This document shows, one piece after another, positions 17,360 through 26,830 of a stretch of 64,000 bases of DNA. This stretch comes from CBDCYS01 sp965226185 (lineage in GTDB: Bacteria > Acidobacteriota > Terriglobia > Bryobacterales > UBA6623). How positions within the stretch are numbered: the first letter of the stretch is position 1; each line of letters opens with the position of its first letter. Made by a program: the position numbers and the translations under genes. A model generated the notes under the pieces. That model worked only from the letters and a program-made list of their open reading frames with translations. It did no database searches and was not told where the DNA came from. The stretch covers positions 310,001 to 374,000 of the forward strand of contig CBDDCT010000003.1 in NCBI GenBank assembly GCA_965226185.1, given 5' to 3'.

Positions 17360-17908
17360 ATGACCGACGAAAAAGAAGACACTGTTCTGGGGGCAGGCAA
17401 GTTTCTCCGCTTGCGGCGCCGTAACCGCTGGGAATTCGTGGAGCGCGCGGGCGTCACGGAAGTAGCGGTCATCGTGGCGGTAACTTCCAACGAGGAGGCA
17501 GTGTTCGTTGAGCAGTACCGCGAGCCTGTCGCCGCGAGCATGATCGAGTGGGCCGCAGGTCTGGTGGGTGATGAAGAGGGGGACGACGGCGAAGCGCTGC
17601 TCGACGCGGCGAATCGCGAGCTGGAAGAGGAAACCGGGTTCCGCGCGAATCAACTATACGTGCTGGGCCAGGGGCCGTCGTCGGGGGGGCTGACCTCGGA
17701 AATCGTCACTTTTATTCGGGCCGAGGGGCTTGAGCGCGTGGGCGAAGGCGGTGGCGTGGGCCATGAGGAAATCAAAGTCCACCTTGTGCCGCTCTCCGAC
17801 GCCGGCGGCTGGCTGAAGGGGAGATCCAGCGAGGGTTTTTTGATCGATCCCAAAGTCTACGCTGGGCTGTATTTCCTGTCGCATCCGGATAGCGTTGGCC
17901 GTGTCTGA
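17360..17908 (+). CDS. NUDIX hydrolase, probable ADP-ribose pyrophosphatase
   Basis: A 182-residue NUDIX enzyme. The NUDIX box G-x5-E-x7-REUxEExGU is read as GEALLDAANRELEEETGF. Upstream, VFVEQYREPV and WAAGLVGDEEG match the ADP-ribose pyrophosphatase subgroup, which often has EQxR and a P-A-G motif. It would cut ADP-ribose into AMP and ribose 5-phosphate. Same strand as pncA, consistent with a small NAD-turnover unit. Confidence 0.85.
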   Translation: MTDEKEDTVLGAGKFLRLRRRNRWEFVERAGVTEVAVIVAVTSNEEAVFVEQYREPVAASMIEWAAGLVGDEEGDDGEALLDAANRELEEETGFRANQLYVLGQGPSSGGLTSEIVTFIRAEGLERVGEGGGVGHEEIKVHLVPLSDAGGWLKGRSSEGFLIDPKVYAGLYFLSHPDSVGRV

Positions 17909-17925
17909 GATGGAACCGCGAGGCT

Positions 17926-18294
17926 CTATTCCGCTGACGGATCGGACTGATGAATGCCGAATAGGTTGCCCTCGGTGTCCTGGCAATAGGCTTGGTAGCC
18001 GATGCCGGGGATGGGGAACTTCGGCATCACGATCTTGCCGCCATTGGCCGCGATTTTCCCCGAGGCTTCGTCGACGGACGGCACTCCGATGGTGTTGAAG
18101 GTCGGTGGCATATCGTCGCGGCGCCGCATGAGACCGCCGTTGATGCCGGGCTGATCGTCGGGGCCAGTGGTGACCAGCCAATAGGCTTGGGGGCCGTTCG
18201 ATTTGTTCGTCTTCCAACCGAAGACGGTTTCATAGAAAGCGACGGCACGTTCTGGGTCATCGACTCCCATTTCGAAATGGACCACTCTGCTCAT
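17926..18294 (-). CDS. VOC-family protein (glyoxalase-like)
   Basis: A 122-residue single-domain VOC protein: VVHFEMGVDDPERAVAFYE, VFGWK, GLMRRRDDMP, VPSVDEASGKIAANGGKIVMPKFPIPGIG and C-terminal DTEGNLFGIHQ. ATG 18294 is chosen because AAAGGAG lies 8 bases upstream; the longer frame to 18366 has no such site. Substrate unknown. Convergent with the NUDIX gene. Confidence 0.88.
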   Translation of the reverse strand: MSRVVHFEMGVDDPERAVAFYETVFGWKTNKSNGPQAYWLVTTGPDDQPGINGGLMRRRDDMPPTFNTIGVPSVDEASGKIAANGGKIVMPKFPIPGIGYQAYCQDTEGNLFGIHQSDPSAE

Positions 18295-18411
18295 ATCGAT
18301 CTCCTTTCTTGCCATGTCTGCTGATCCGGCAGAGAAATCGTTCGTGCGAACCGGCCCTGGGCGCATAGCGTTTGGCGAGCTGCACGTCGATGGGGGCCGG
18401 CGGAAAGCGCA

Positions 18412-19590
18412 TTACACCCGTGTCAAGAAAATGGGCAGCCCTTGTTTATTGGAGTAGTTCGGGCGGTAACGGTCGGCGTTATACATTGTTTCCAGGTCCA
18501 CGGTGCGAGCCCCCAGGCCCGGGTCGGGGATGGGGGTGTCGGTGTAGCAGCCGTTTTGAATCGCCATCATGCGGCCGGCGCCGCCCGAATCGATGCACTC
18601 GAAGGCCATTGTGGCGAAAGTGGTAGCGATCATCTTGTCAAGAAAGTCCGGGTCGCCGCTGCGGAGTTGGTAGGTCAGGTCGTAGACGACCGTCTCATGC
18701 TTGGTTTTGTCCTTGATCTGATCGCTGAATGCTTCGGCGACATTCACTTTTTTCCGGTGTCCGTAGGCGTCCGGCGGACCATACTCTTCCACCTTGCGAC
18801 CTTCCCAGGTTGCCCCTTCCGAGAGAATCACAAGGGAGTAGTTGCTGGGGTTGTCCTCCTTGTCCTTGACGAGGAGCTTGATGAGGTTATCGAGATCGAA
18901 GGGAGTCTCGGGAATACAGCATCGAACCGAAGTGACATAGGCGGTATAGAGAGCGGTAAATCCGGCGTCACGGCCGAAGATGCGGAAGACGCCGATGCGC
19001 TCATGCGAGCCGACGGTTGTTCGAATCCGGTTCACGGCGTCCACGGCTCGCGTGAGCGCCGTCGAAAAGCCGATGCAGTATTCGGTATCGCGAACGTCGT
19101 TGTCCATTGTTTTGGGAACCGCGACCACGGGGAAGCCGTGCTCCGATGACAGCACCGAAGAATAACTCAGGGTGTCGTCGCCTCCGATTGTCAAGAGGTG
19201 GCCGACTCCAAGCCTTTGCAGATTCTCGATCACCACCGGCGCCACGTCAAAGACGCCCGGTTCGACTTCTTTGCAGGCGCCCAACTTCTTTTGCACGTGC
19301 TCGGGCAACCGGTCCGCTGTCATGCGCGATGGCTTGGTGCGGGAGGTGTGCAGGAATGTTCCGCCGCTGCGGTCGATTGTGCGGGTGTTGTCGCGGTCGA
19401 GGCGGATGAAATAGTCGTCGTCGAAGCCGCTTTCGAGGTTAGGGTAGACCAGGCCGGCCCAGCCTCTGCGAATTCCGATCACATCGTAGCCATGTTTTGC
19501 CAGGGCGCCGTAGACAACGGATTTGACGACGGCGTTCAGACCGGGTACATCGCCTCCTCCGGTAAGGATTCCTATCGTTTTGTTCGCCAT
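18412..19590 (-). CDS. pfp: 6-phosphofructokinase, probably pyrophosphate-dependent
   Basis: A 392-residue PFKA-family enzyme phosphorylating fructose 6-phosphate. N-terminal GILTGGGDVPGLNAV binds the phosphoryl donor. The donor-selecting motif near residue 136 is GGDD (Asp where ATP-PFKs have Gly), and the catalytic block is PKTMDND with Lys, both typical of PPi-dependent enzymes; ATP enzymes usually have GGDGS and PGTIDND. GFSTAL, ERIGVFRIFGRDAGF and SEGATWEG follow as usual. PPi-PFK is reversible and serves both glycolysis and gluconeogenesis. Donor choice is inferred from the two motifs. Confidence 0.9.
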   Translation of the reverse strand: MANKTIGILTGGGDVPGLNAVVKSVVYGALAKHGYDVIGIRRGWAGLVYPNLESGFDDDYFIRLDRDNTRTIDRSGGTFLHTSRTKPSRMTADRLPEHVQKKLGACKEVEPGVFDVAPVVIENLQRLGVGHLLTIGGDDTLSYSSVLSSEHGFPVVAVPKTMDNDVRDTEYCIGFSTALTRAVDAVNRIRTTVGSHERIGVFRIFGRDAGFTALYTAYVTSVRCCIPETPFDLDNLIKLLVKDKEDNPSNYSLVILSEGATWEGRKVEEYGPPDAYGHRKKVNVAEAFSDQIKDKTKHETVVYDLTYQLRSGDPDFLDKMIATTFATMAFECIDSGGAGRMMAIQNGCYTDTPIPDPGLGARTVDLETMYNADRYRPNYSNKQGLPIFLTRV

Positions 19591-19603
19591 TGAAAAGCCT
19601 CTG

Positions 19604-19643
19604 ACGGTTCAGCCTTCAGCCCGGTTCAATCTTCAACCACGGT
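19604..19643. repeat. Degenerate GTTCAGCC/GGTTCAA repeat
   Basis: ACGGTTCAGCC-TTCAGCCCGGTTCAATC-TTCAACCACGGTTTAACCGT: a decayed relative of the GTTGAGCCG nonamer arrays at 6176 and 28061, just upstream of the phosphofructokinase start. Confidence 0.4.
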
Positions 19644-20108
19644 TTAACCGTCATCCGAGGAACAGCTCGAGGAGCTGTCCATTTCCCAGGAGAGATGGTT
19701 CGTATAGAGCAAGATGAGCGATTCCGGATACTTGCCGCTAAATTCTTTAAAGACACGTGCTTGCCAATCGCCGCTGAGGTGATCGCGAAGAGAGTCTTGC
19801 TTCTGGAAAAAGCCGCTTCCGTCGTGCGGAACCTCGAGAAAATCAAGCACTTCAATCACAAAAGGGAGATTTGACACCAGCACACCCTGCGCCAATTCGC
19901 TCGCCAGCTCCTTGTCGCCTTCTCCCAAGCGAGACCAGAACCGGGGCACGGCTTTTCGCAACCGTTCGCGGTTGACTTTGTTCAGCCGCGTTCGAACCTT
20001 GAAGGAATCGTATACCGAGTAGGTTCGGAGCTTGCCGATCGATATGCCGCGGACCAGCTCCTCGAAGTGCTGCTCTCCCAGGCCCTGAAATACTTCCGGC
20101 AGCTCCAT
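19644..20108 (-). CDS. Hypothetical cytosolic protein
   Basis: A 154-residue acidic and basic mixed protein starting MELPEVFQGLGEQHFEELVRG at ATG 20108; the frame continues upstream but without protein-like sequence. Helical segments (KVNRERLRKAVPRFWSRLGEGDKELASELAQGVL, split here by charge clusters) and a C-terminal Ser-rich tail. No motif recognised. It lies 53 bases upstream of the phosphofructokinase gene on the same strand and may be cotranscribed with it. Confidence 0.6.
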   Translation of the reverse strand: MELPEVFQGLGEQHFEELVRGISIGKLRTYSVYDSFKVRTRLNKVNRERLRKAVPRFWSRLGEGDKELASELAQGVLVSNLPFVIEVLDFLEVPHDGSGFFQKQDSLRDHLSGDWQARVFKEFSGKYPESLILLYTNHLSWEMDSSSSCSSDDG

Positions 20109-20424
20109 GATGTCGAGAATAGCACACAGCCTTGGGAGTTTTCGGTGGACCGCCGGCTCACGCCCGGGGGAGCCGAGGGTCGGCGGGAAGTTCGAGGACT
20201 GGGTACGGCGGCTCATCGCTTTGGCGCGGTTTCCGCGCACTGCCTGCTAGGCCCGCCAGCTGGGTTAGACCCTAGTTATCGAAACATTTATACTTGTGAC
20301 TGTTCTCGTCCAATTGTCTCCCGGAACCCCGATCTTCAGGATCGATTTGGGTTGCCGGGCGACCGAACACTAGCCACGTGTTTGGCGGGGCGATAGCGCG
20401 TATTCTATTCACACGGTTGAGTTC

Positions 20425-21522
20425 TTGCGAGTTGCAATCGACGCTACTCCGCTGACGGCGCCCACGGGCGGCATACGGCGCTATGTCGTTGAGTTGACGA
20501 AAGCCCTGGCGCTGCAGTTTCCCGAGGACGATTACTTACTGCTGTCCGACCAAGCTGGCTGGCGATTGCCGGATGAGGTAGCGCGGCTTCCGAACGTCTC
20601 ATCGCCGCTTCCTCCCGCCACGGGATGGCGGCGAAAGTGGTGGAGTTTGGGGCTTCCTTGGGCCTTGATTCGGGAGCGCGTTGACGTCTTTCATGGCTCG
20701 GACTTTTCGATTCCTTACGTGCCGCTGCGGCCATCGGTTCTGATGATCCACGATTTGTCTCCATGGAAGCCGGGAGTTTTGGCTCCGGGCGGGTCGGAAC
20801 GCATAAGATCGCGGACTCGCCGCCTGGCGCATCTCGCGACGATGATCGTTACCCCGAGTGAGGCGATCCGGCGGGAAGCGAGCGCCTACTTTGGCCTGCC
20901 TCCCTCGGTCATCGCCGTGACGCCTCTAGCTGCTTGTGACGGGATGACACCGGTTTCGGAGTCCATCGTGGCTCGGCAGCTCGAAAAATTGGACATCCAC
21001 GGCCCTTATCTCTTGTATTTGGGCTCACTGATGAAAAGGAAGAACATTCCCCGGCTGATCGAAGCCTGGCGGCGGGCAAGAATTCGGCTCCCCCGCCTTT
21101 CGCTAGTCATTGTTGGAGCAGCGGGCGATCTCGATATGAGCTCGATGGCGGAGCCCGGATTGCATATTCTAGGTCCTTTATCCGACAAAGACGCGGCTGG
21201 GCTATTGTCGGGAGCGGCCACCTTCGTTTATCCTAGCCTTTACGAAGGGTTCGGACTGCCGGTCTTGGAAGCGATGCAGGCCGGGACCCCGGTGATCACG
21301 TCGAAAGATCCTGCTGTCATGGAGGTAGCTGGGGGAGCTGCCATTCATGTGGACGTAACGTCCGCCCCCGAGCTCAGCGCCGCGATCGTTGCGATCGAGG
21401 ATCGCCCTGGGCTGCGGGAACGGCTGGAAGAAAAGGGAAGGCAAAGAGCGTCCCGCTATAGCTGGCAATCCACGGCGGTGACGACTCACGCAGCGTATGC
21501 GGAAGCAATCCGCCGTTTCTAA
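20425..21522 (+). CDS. GT4-family glycosyltransferase
   Basis: A 365-residue GT-B glycosyltransferase, first of a polysaccharide operon. It starts with TTG (LRVAIDATPLTAPTGGIRRY), the usual N-terminus of this subfamily. VDVFHGSDFSIPY, MIVTPSEAIRREASAYFGL, PYLLYLGSLMKRKNIPRLIEAW, then the E-x7-E region SLYEGFGLPVLEAMQAGTPV. It transfers a sugar from a nucleotide-sugar donor to a lipid-linked or nascent chain at the inner face of the membrane. The stop overlaps the next gene by 26 bases. Donor and linkage unknown. Confidence 0.9.
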   Translation: MRVAIDATPLTAPTGGIRRYVVELTKALALQFPEDDYLLLSDQAGWRLPDEVARLPNVSSPLPPATGWRRKWWSLGLPWALIRERVDVFHGSDFSIPYVPLRPSVLMIHDLSPWKPGVLAPGGSERIRSRTRRLAHLATMIVTPSEAIRREASAYFGLPPSVIAVTPLAACDGMTPVSESIVARQLEKLDIHGPYLLYLGSLMKRKNIPRLIEAWRRARIRLPRLSLVIVGAAGDLDMSSMAEPGLHILGPLSDKDAAGLLSGAATFVYPSLYEGFGLPVLEAMQAGTPVITSKDPAVMEVAGGAAIHVDVTSAPELSAAIVAIEDRPGLRERLEEKGRQRASRYSWQSTAVTTHAAYAEAIRRF

Positions 21523-22744
21523 TCGAGCGGTATTCTTGTCCCCGGAGCCGCCTTACCCATTGGCGGGCGGCGGGCCTGCCCGGTCGAGCAGCCTGCTGCA
21601 TTGGCTCGCCCGCCACTGCCGCGTTCACTTGATCACCTTCGCGGATGAGCAAGCGCCGAATCCCGAGTCTTACCTGCCCAAAGGTTTGGTGGACCGCGTG
21701 AGCTGTATCTATCTTCCTCACCATGACAAACGGCCCGCCTCGCGGCTTTACCGGAATACGGGCCGGCTCATTCGAGGAGAGTTACCCCTGACGGACAGGT
21801 TCGGACAGGCACGAAGTCTCCAGCGGGTTGCGCTGGCCACGCGGGACGAGCGTTTTGATCTTGCCGTCATCGAACACTTTTGGTGCGCCCGGTACCTCAG
21901 CGTGCTGCGGCCGAGAGCGAAGAGTGTGGTGCTGGACCTGCACAACATCGAGTCCGTTTTGCACGATGGCTGCGCCCGAACCGAGCCCTGGCCGAGCAGC
22001 TTGGGGCATCGGCTCTTTCGGCGGACGGCCGAGCGCATGGAAAAAGACCTCCTTGGCGAGTTTGACCTCGTGCTTGTCGCTTCAGAGGCGGATCGGGAGA
22101 GGGTCATGCGTATCGCCCCCCAAGCGCAAGTGGGCGTCTACCCCAATTCCATCTCCCTGGTTCCCAGCCCTCGGGTGAAGGAGGAGGATGTTGTTGCATT
22201 TTCAGGCAACCTCGAGTACCCCCCCAACGTCACCGCTGTACATTACTTCAAAAAATATGTATGGGCCGGGCTGCGGGATTTGGTTCCGGAACTCCGCTGG
22301 CGGATCATCGGAAAGAATGATTTCGCGATCAGGAATTTGATCAAGGATGATCCCCGGATTGAGTCCACCGGCAGTGTCGGCGACGCGGTTCAGGAATTGG
22401 CGCGGGCGAAGGTTGTCGTGGTTCCCATCCTGGCCGGGAGCGGGACCCGCGTCAAGATCCTGGAAGCCTGGGCGGCGGAACGGCCGGTCGTTTCCACATC
22501 GATCGGAGCTGACGGATTGCCGGTCCGCGACGGTGAGAATATACGGATCGCCGATGACCCCGAGCGGATGAAAACGGCGGTCCTGGAATTGCTAGAGAAC
22601 AAAGAATTACGGATGAAGCTAGGCAAGAGGGGCCGAAAGACTTATGCTGAGAATTACAGTTGGCCCGCCGCTTGGGACACACTGGAGCCGCTCGCGCAGC
22701 GGTTTTGGGCGCCCAAAAACATCCCGGCTCTATCCCTTGGATGA
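21497..22744 (+). CDS. GT4-like glycosyltransferase (polysaccharide cluster)
   Basis: A 415-residue GT-B enzyme beginning MRKQSAVSNRAVFLSPEPPYPLAGGGPARSS... in which PEPPYPLAGGG is the glycine-rich acceptor-side loop. C-terminal half: VVAFSGNLEYPPNVTAVHYF, LRWRIIGKN, and PILAGSGTRVKILEAWAAERPVVST, the donor-binding block of the exosortase/PEP-CTERM-type sugar transferases. The ATG lies inside the end of the previous gene, indicating coupled translation. Sugar specificity unknown. Confidence 0.88.
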   Translation: MRKQSAVSNRAVFLSPEPPYPLAGGGPARSSSLLHWLARHCRVHLITFADEQAPNPESYLPKGLVDRVSCIYLPHHDKRPASRLYRNTGRLIRGELPLTDRFGQARSLQRVALATRDERFDLAVIEHFWCARYLSVLRPRAKSVVLDLHNIESVLHDGCARTEPWPSSLGHRLFRRTAERMEKDLLGEFDLVLVASEADRERVMRIAPQAQVGVYPNSISLVPSPRVKEEDVVAFSGNLEYPPNVTAVHYFKKYVWAGLRDLVPELRWRIIGKNDFAIRNLIKDDPRIESTGSVGDAVQELARAKVVVVPILAGSGTRVKILEAWAAERPVVSTSIGADGLPVRDGENIRIADDPERMKTAVLELLENKELRMKLGKRGRKTYAENYSWPAAWDTLEPLAQRFWAPKNIPALSLG

Positions 22745-22754
22745 TTGACTAGTT

Positions 22755-23900
22755 ATGCAAATTGCCGTTGACGCTCACGCGATCGGTCAAAGATTAACGG
22801 GAAACGAAGTCTACGTCCGTAGCTTGCTCGAGGAGTACGCGCGCCTCGATCGGGACATCGAGTTCATTACTTATATTTCGGTTCCGGCGGCGGAAGAGCA
22901 GATCCCGAGAGGTTTTCGCCGGCGCTATGTCTCCCGCAATCCGTTTGTCCGGCTCGGAGCCCAGTTGCGAACGAAGCTGCTGGAGGATCAGCCGGATCTG
23001 GTTCATGTGCAATACACGGCGCCTTTGTCGTGCCCGGTGCCTATTGTTGCGACCGTCCATGACGTAAGCTACATCGATCACCCGGAGTATTTCCCCGCTC
23101 TTCGGGCGGCTCAGTTGCGGCTCTCCATCCGGCATACGCTGAAGCGCGCGGCGAAAGTCATTACGATCAGCGAGTTTTCCCGGCGCTGCATCTCGACAGC
23201 TTTCGATCTGGACCTGGATGACATCGCCGTCACACCGCTGGCGGCTCAGGACTGTTTTCAGCCGATGAACCGGGCGCACGCGATTCGGAAAGTGTCTGAG
23301 CGGATGGGAATTCGCCAGCCATTCTTGTTGAACGTAGGGGATTTGCACCCGCGCAAGAACCAGATCGGGCTGATTCGGGCTTTCAAAGAACTGGTGACCA
23401 CCTATCCGCAGTTGCCGCATGTTCTGGTGCTGGCCGGCAAACGAGCCTGGTTCGCGCCGCGGGTGATCGAGGAGGCGAAACGCTCCGGACTCACCGAACG
23501 AATCATCATGACCGGGTTCGTGAACGACGAGTTACTGCCGGCCCTTTACAACGCGGCCGATCTGTTTGTATTCCCTTCCTACTACGAGGGTTTTGGACTG
23601 CCCGCGATCGAGGCGATGGCCTGTGGCCGCCCCGTCGCTTGCTCGAACGCAACCGCGTTGCCGGAAGTGGTGGACGGCGCGGCGGTTCTGTTTGATCCAG
23701 CGTCGGTTGGGGACCAGATGAGGGCAATTCGAGATATCTTGCTGGATCCGGAGTTTTCACGCCGGCAGGGAAAAAAGAGTCTGCAGCGAGCCGCATGCTT
23801 CGGCTGGGACGAAACCGCGCGCAAAACGCTCGATGTCTACTATTCGGTTGCCGATCAGCATCCCAGCTTCGCAAGAAGGAAGGAGCTTGTCGCTCCGTGA
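22755..23900 (+). CDS. GT4-family glycosyltransferase (mannosyltransferase-like)
   Basis: A 381-residue GT4 enzyme: MQIAVDAHAIGQRLTGNEVYVRSL, PDLVHVQYTAPLSCPVPIVATVHDVSY, HTLKRAAKVITISEFSRRCI, PFLLNVGDLHPRKNQIGLI, then FPSYYEGFGLPAIEAMACGRPV. The E-x7-E motif is intact. It begins 10 bases after the previous stop, in the same operon. Likely a chain-extending transferase for the polymer exported by the ABC transporter below. Confidence 0.9.
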   Translation: MQIAVDAHAIGQRLTGNEVYVRSLLEEYARLDRDIEFITYISVPAAEEQIPRGFRRRYVSRNPFVRLGAQLRTKLLEDQPDLVHVQYTAPLSCPVPIVATVHDVSYIDHPEYFPALRAAQLRLSIRHTLKRAAKVITISEFSRRCISTAFDLDLDDIAVTPLAAQDCFQPMNRAHAIRKVSERMGIRQPFLLNVGDLHPRKNQIGLIRAFKELVTTYPQLPHVLVLAGKRAWFAPRVIEEAKRSGLTERIIMTGFVNDELLPALYNAADLFVFPSYYEGFGLPAIEAMACGRPVACSNATALPEVVDGAAVLFDPASVGDQMRAIRDILLDPEFSRRQGKKSLQRAACFGWDETARKTLDVYYSVADQHPSFARRKELVAP

Positions 23901-23959
23901 CGTCATGGCCGGCTAACGCGAACCCCGCTTCTCATCGACTTTTCCAGGTGGTCCGCCCC

Positions 23960-24652
23960 ATGTTCGCCTTTTACCCGCTGCTTTTGGCGGCGTGTCTTTT
24001 TGTCACACCGGTGTTTCCGCAGGCCGCTACGTTCGCCGACGGCGAGCGCCTGACGTATGACGTCACTTGGCCGAGCGGTCTGAGCCTGGGCGAGACTGAG
24101 TTTTGGGCCAGGGCGACTACAGCGGGCTGGGCGTTCGAGGCCACGATCACGGCGACGCTGCCCATCCTGGAGATCCGCGACGAGTACCACTCGGAAGCCG
24201 ATGCCTCGCTTTGTTCCAGCAAGTTCGAGAAGAACGCCAAGCATGGTGACACAGAGATTCGCGAGGGAGTCGAGTTCGATCAATCCAGCCACCGGGCGAC
24301 CCGAAAAAGCCTCGGCGGGCGAGGTGAGAGCGAGTTTGATATTCCCCCGTGCGCCCGCGACGGCCTTACTTTTCTCTACTTCCTGCGCCAACAGCTCGCG
24401 GCCGGCCGAATCCCCCCTCCCGACGACATCAACTTTGGTGCACAATATCAAATCAGCGTCACCTATCTCGAGTCGGTGGACATTGAGGTCGCGGGTGAAC
24501 GGCGTCCGGCTGACCGAATTCTCGTCGATTTGACGGGACAGAAATCCCAGCATGGATTTGAGATCTTGTTTGGACAAGATTCCGCGAGGACTCCGCTGCT
24601 GATGCATATCCCATTCGAGATGGGGACCTTTTCGCTGCGGCTTTCCCAATGA
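23960..24652 (+). CDS. DUF3108 family exported protein
   Basis: A 230-residue protein. ATG 23960 is chosen because it begins a signal peptide (MFAFYPLLLAACLFVTPVFPQ, split here before AATFADG). The mature part starts FADGERLTYDVTW and has LSLGETEF, IRDEYHSEADASL and FLYFLRQQL, the conserved strands of DUF3108, a periplasmic beta-rich family of unknown function. The stop overlaps the next start (ATGA). Its place in the glycosyltransferase operon suggests an envelope or polysaccharide role, by context only. Confidence 0.8.
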   Translation: MFAFYPLLLAACLFVTPVFPQAATFADGERLTYDVTWPSGLSLGETEFWARATTAGWAFEATITATLPILEIRDEYHSEADASLCSSKFEKNAKHGDTEIREGVEFDQSSHRATRKSLGGRGESEFDIPPCARDGLTFLYFLRQQLAAGRIPPPDDINFGAQYQISVTYLESVDIEVAGERRPADRILVDLTGQKSQHGFEILFGQDSARTPLLMHIPFEMGTFSLRLSQ

Positions 24653-26814
24653 AGCTTGCCGTTTTCACGCCGCTCAACCCGGCGCGCTGCGGGATCTCGG
24701 ATTACTGCGAAGCACTGCTGCCTCACCTGGCGGAACACCTTGAGGTCTGGGCCTTCGTCGGGGACTATCCGGCGACTGGTTTTCCGGGTGACGCGAAGGT
24801 CCGCATCCAGCCGGCCAGCGAGTACAATGCGGGTGAGTTTGACGCCACGCTCTACCACATCGGCAACAACCCTTACCATCTGCACGCCTTTGACGCCGCT
24901 CTAAAGCACCCCGGCATTGTCGTCCTCCACGAGTTCAACCTGCATCACCTTGTGGCCGCGGCCACGATCACCCGGGACGACTGGCCGGGCTACTTACGAG
25001 AGGCGGAGTACAACGGCGGCGCCGAGGCTCTCTCCTACGCGAAGCGCGTGCAAGTTCTCGAAGTCGGACCCGATTACGAGGGTCTTGCCATGAACAAACG
25101 GCTGCTGGAGCGGGCTCGGGCCGTCATTGTCCACAGCGGATTCTTGGGGCGGCAAGTACGCGACGCAGGGTTTGCGCTTCCCGTTGTGAAGATCCCTCAC
25201 GGGGCCTGGATTCCGGAATCCGACCGCAATCGCCACCGCCAACGGCTCGGAGTCGACGAGACGTCCCCGCTGATCGGGATCTTCGGATTTCTCAAACCCT
25301 ACAAACGGATTGCCGAGTGCCTGCGCGCGATGCAGAGGCTGGTCCGGCTCAATCCGCGCGTCAAGATGATTCTCGTGGGAGAGGAGCACCGGGACTTTCC
25401 GGTCCGCCGCCTGATCTCGCGGTTGGACCTCGGTAAGTATGTGCGAGTGATGGGGCATGTGCCGATCGAAGAGTTCGAACAGTTGATCGGCGCCGTCGAT
25501 ATTTGTCTGAACTTGCGTTATCCGACGGCGGGCGAAACTTCGGGAACGCTGTTGCGCGCGCTCGGCCTGGGGCGGGCTGTTGTCGTGTCCGATGTGGGCG
25601 CTTTTTCGGATTTACCCGACGAGATTTGCATGAAGGTGCCGGTCGGCCCAGGCGAAACGGACCTCATTTTCCAGTATCTCGACTTGCTGGTCGCGCGCCC
25701 GGAGGTTGCCCGGTCGATGGGACGACGGGCACGAGACTATGTGGCACATAAATGCAGTTGGCCCAAAGTCGCGGAACTCTATGCTCGATCGGTCGAGGCC
25801 GTCGCGAAAGGGACGTTCGACACAAACTGGGGGCTGCCTCACGGAGAATCCGCTAATGGCCGAGCCGCTACTCCCGAAAGCTTGACGGACTCCCCGGGCT
25901 CGGGCGCCGGCACTAGCGCTTCAGTAGAGGCGGCGGGATGGGGCTCGGGTCCTGAAGCAAAACCCGCTCCCGATCAACCGCAAGAGAAACCGCGGTCACC
26001 CGAGCAAGCGTGGCGCTCCGAGCTGGCCGCCTACCTCACGGGGTTGCAGGGCGAGCCATCCGCCCAGTCGTACCTCGAAATGCACCTCACTCGGCTGGTG
26101 CATACGCTCGAGATCACACCGCGCGGTTCGCCGGGCGACTCGGTGCTGGAGATGGGAGCCTACATGCAGATCACCCCCGCTTTGAAGCACAAGCTCGGCT
26201 ATGGCAGCGTCCGCGGATGCTACCTGGGCGAGCCGGGCAAGATCGAGTACCACAGCGTCACAAGTGCGGACGGCGAGGTCTTCGAGTGCGACGTGGATCT
26301 GTTCAATGCAGAGAAAGACGCCTACCCTTACCCGGACGAGTCGTTTGCCACGGTGCTCTGCTGTGAACTGATCGAGCACCTCTACGATGACCCCATGCAC
26401 ATGATGGCGGAGGTCAACCGTATCCTCCGGCCCGGCGGGCGTCTCGTGCTTTCCACTCCCAATATTTGCAGCCTGCGCGCCGTGGGAGCGATTTTGCTGG
26501 GCTATCATCCGGGGCTATTCCATCAGTACATCCGGCCGAACGAGAAGGGGGAGCGCGCCCCTCGTCATAGCCGCGAATACGCGCCCCGGGACATCCAGAC
26601 ACTGTTCGAGGCCGCCGGTTTTGAAGTAGTGAACCTGCACACCGATGCCTACAAGGACGACGGCACATCCGAACACGATTGGACGAAGCACCTGCTCAGC
26701 CGCTATCAGTTGCCGGACCACCTGCGCGGGGAGGCGATCTACGCTGTCGGCAAAAAGGTCGGCCCCGTGGCCGATCGCTATCCAGCGGGGCTTTATAGCG
26801 GGGGAGAAGCGTGA
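24649..26814 (+). CDS. Fusion of a GT4 glycosyltransferase and a SAM-dependent methyltransferase
   Basis: A 721-residue two-domain protein. Residues 1-385 are GT4: FTPLNPARCGISDYCEALLP, YHIGNNPYHLHAF, VIVHSGFLGRQV, LIGIFGFLKPYKRIAEC, RYPTAGETSGTLLRALGLGRAVV. Residues 390-455 are a Ser/Gly/Pro/Glu-rich linker. Residues 460-721 are a class I methyltransferase: VLEMGAYMQITPAL (SAM-binding region, replacing the usual D/E-x-G-x-G-x-G), VLCCELIEHLYDDPMHMMAEVNRILRPGGRLVLSTPN. It may add and methylate a sugar, a way of capping chains. Start ATG overlaps the previous stop by 4 bases. Confidence 0.88.
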   Translation: MKLAVFTPLNPARCGISDYCEALLPHLAEHLEVWAFVGDYPATGFPGDAKVRIQPASEYNAGEFDATLYHIGNNPYHLHAFDAALKHPGIVVLHEFNLHHLVAAATITRDDWPGYLREAEYNGGAEALSYAKRVQVLEVGPDYEGLAMNKRLLERARAVIVHSGFLGRQVRDAGFALPVVKIPHGAWIPESDRNRHRQRLGVDETSPLIGIFGFLKPYKRIAECLRAMQRLVRLNPRVKMILVGEEHRDFPVRRLISRLDLGKYVRVMGHVPIEEFEQLIGAVDICLNLRYPTAGETSGTLLRALGLGRAVVVSDVGAFSDLPDEICMKVPVGPGETDLIFQYLDLLVARPEVARSMGRRARDYVAHKCSWPKVAELYARSVEAVAKGTFDTNWGLPHGESANGRAATPESLTDSPGSGAGTSASVEAAGWGSGPEAKPAPDQPQEKPRSPEQAWRSELAAYLTGLQGEPSAQSYLEMHLTRLVHTLEITPRGSPGDSVLEMGAYMQITPALKHKLGYGSVRGCYLGEPGKIEYHSVTSADGEVFECDVDLFNAEKDAYPYPDESFATVLCCELIEHLYDDPMHMMAEVNRILRPGGRLVLSTPNICSLRAVGAILLGYHPGLFHQYIRPNEKGERAPRHSREYAPRDIQTLFEAAGFEVVNLHTDAYKDDGTSEHDWTKHLLSRYQLPDHLRGEAIYAVGKKVGPVADRYPAGLYSGGEA

Positions 26815-26830
26815 AGTGCCGAGCCAAAGA

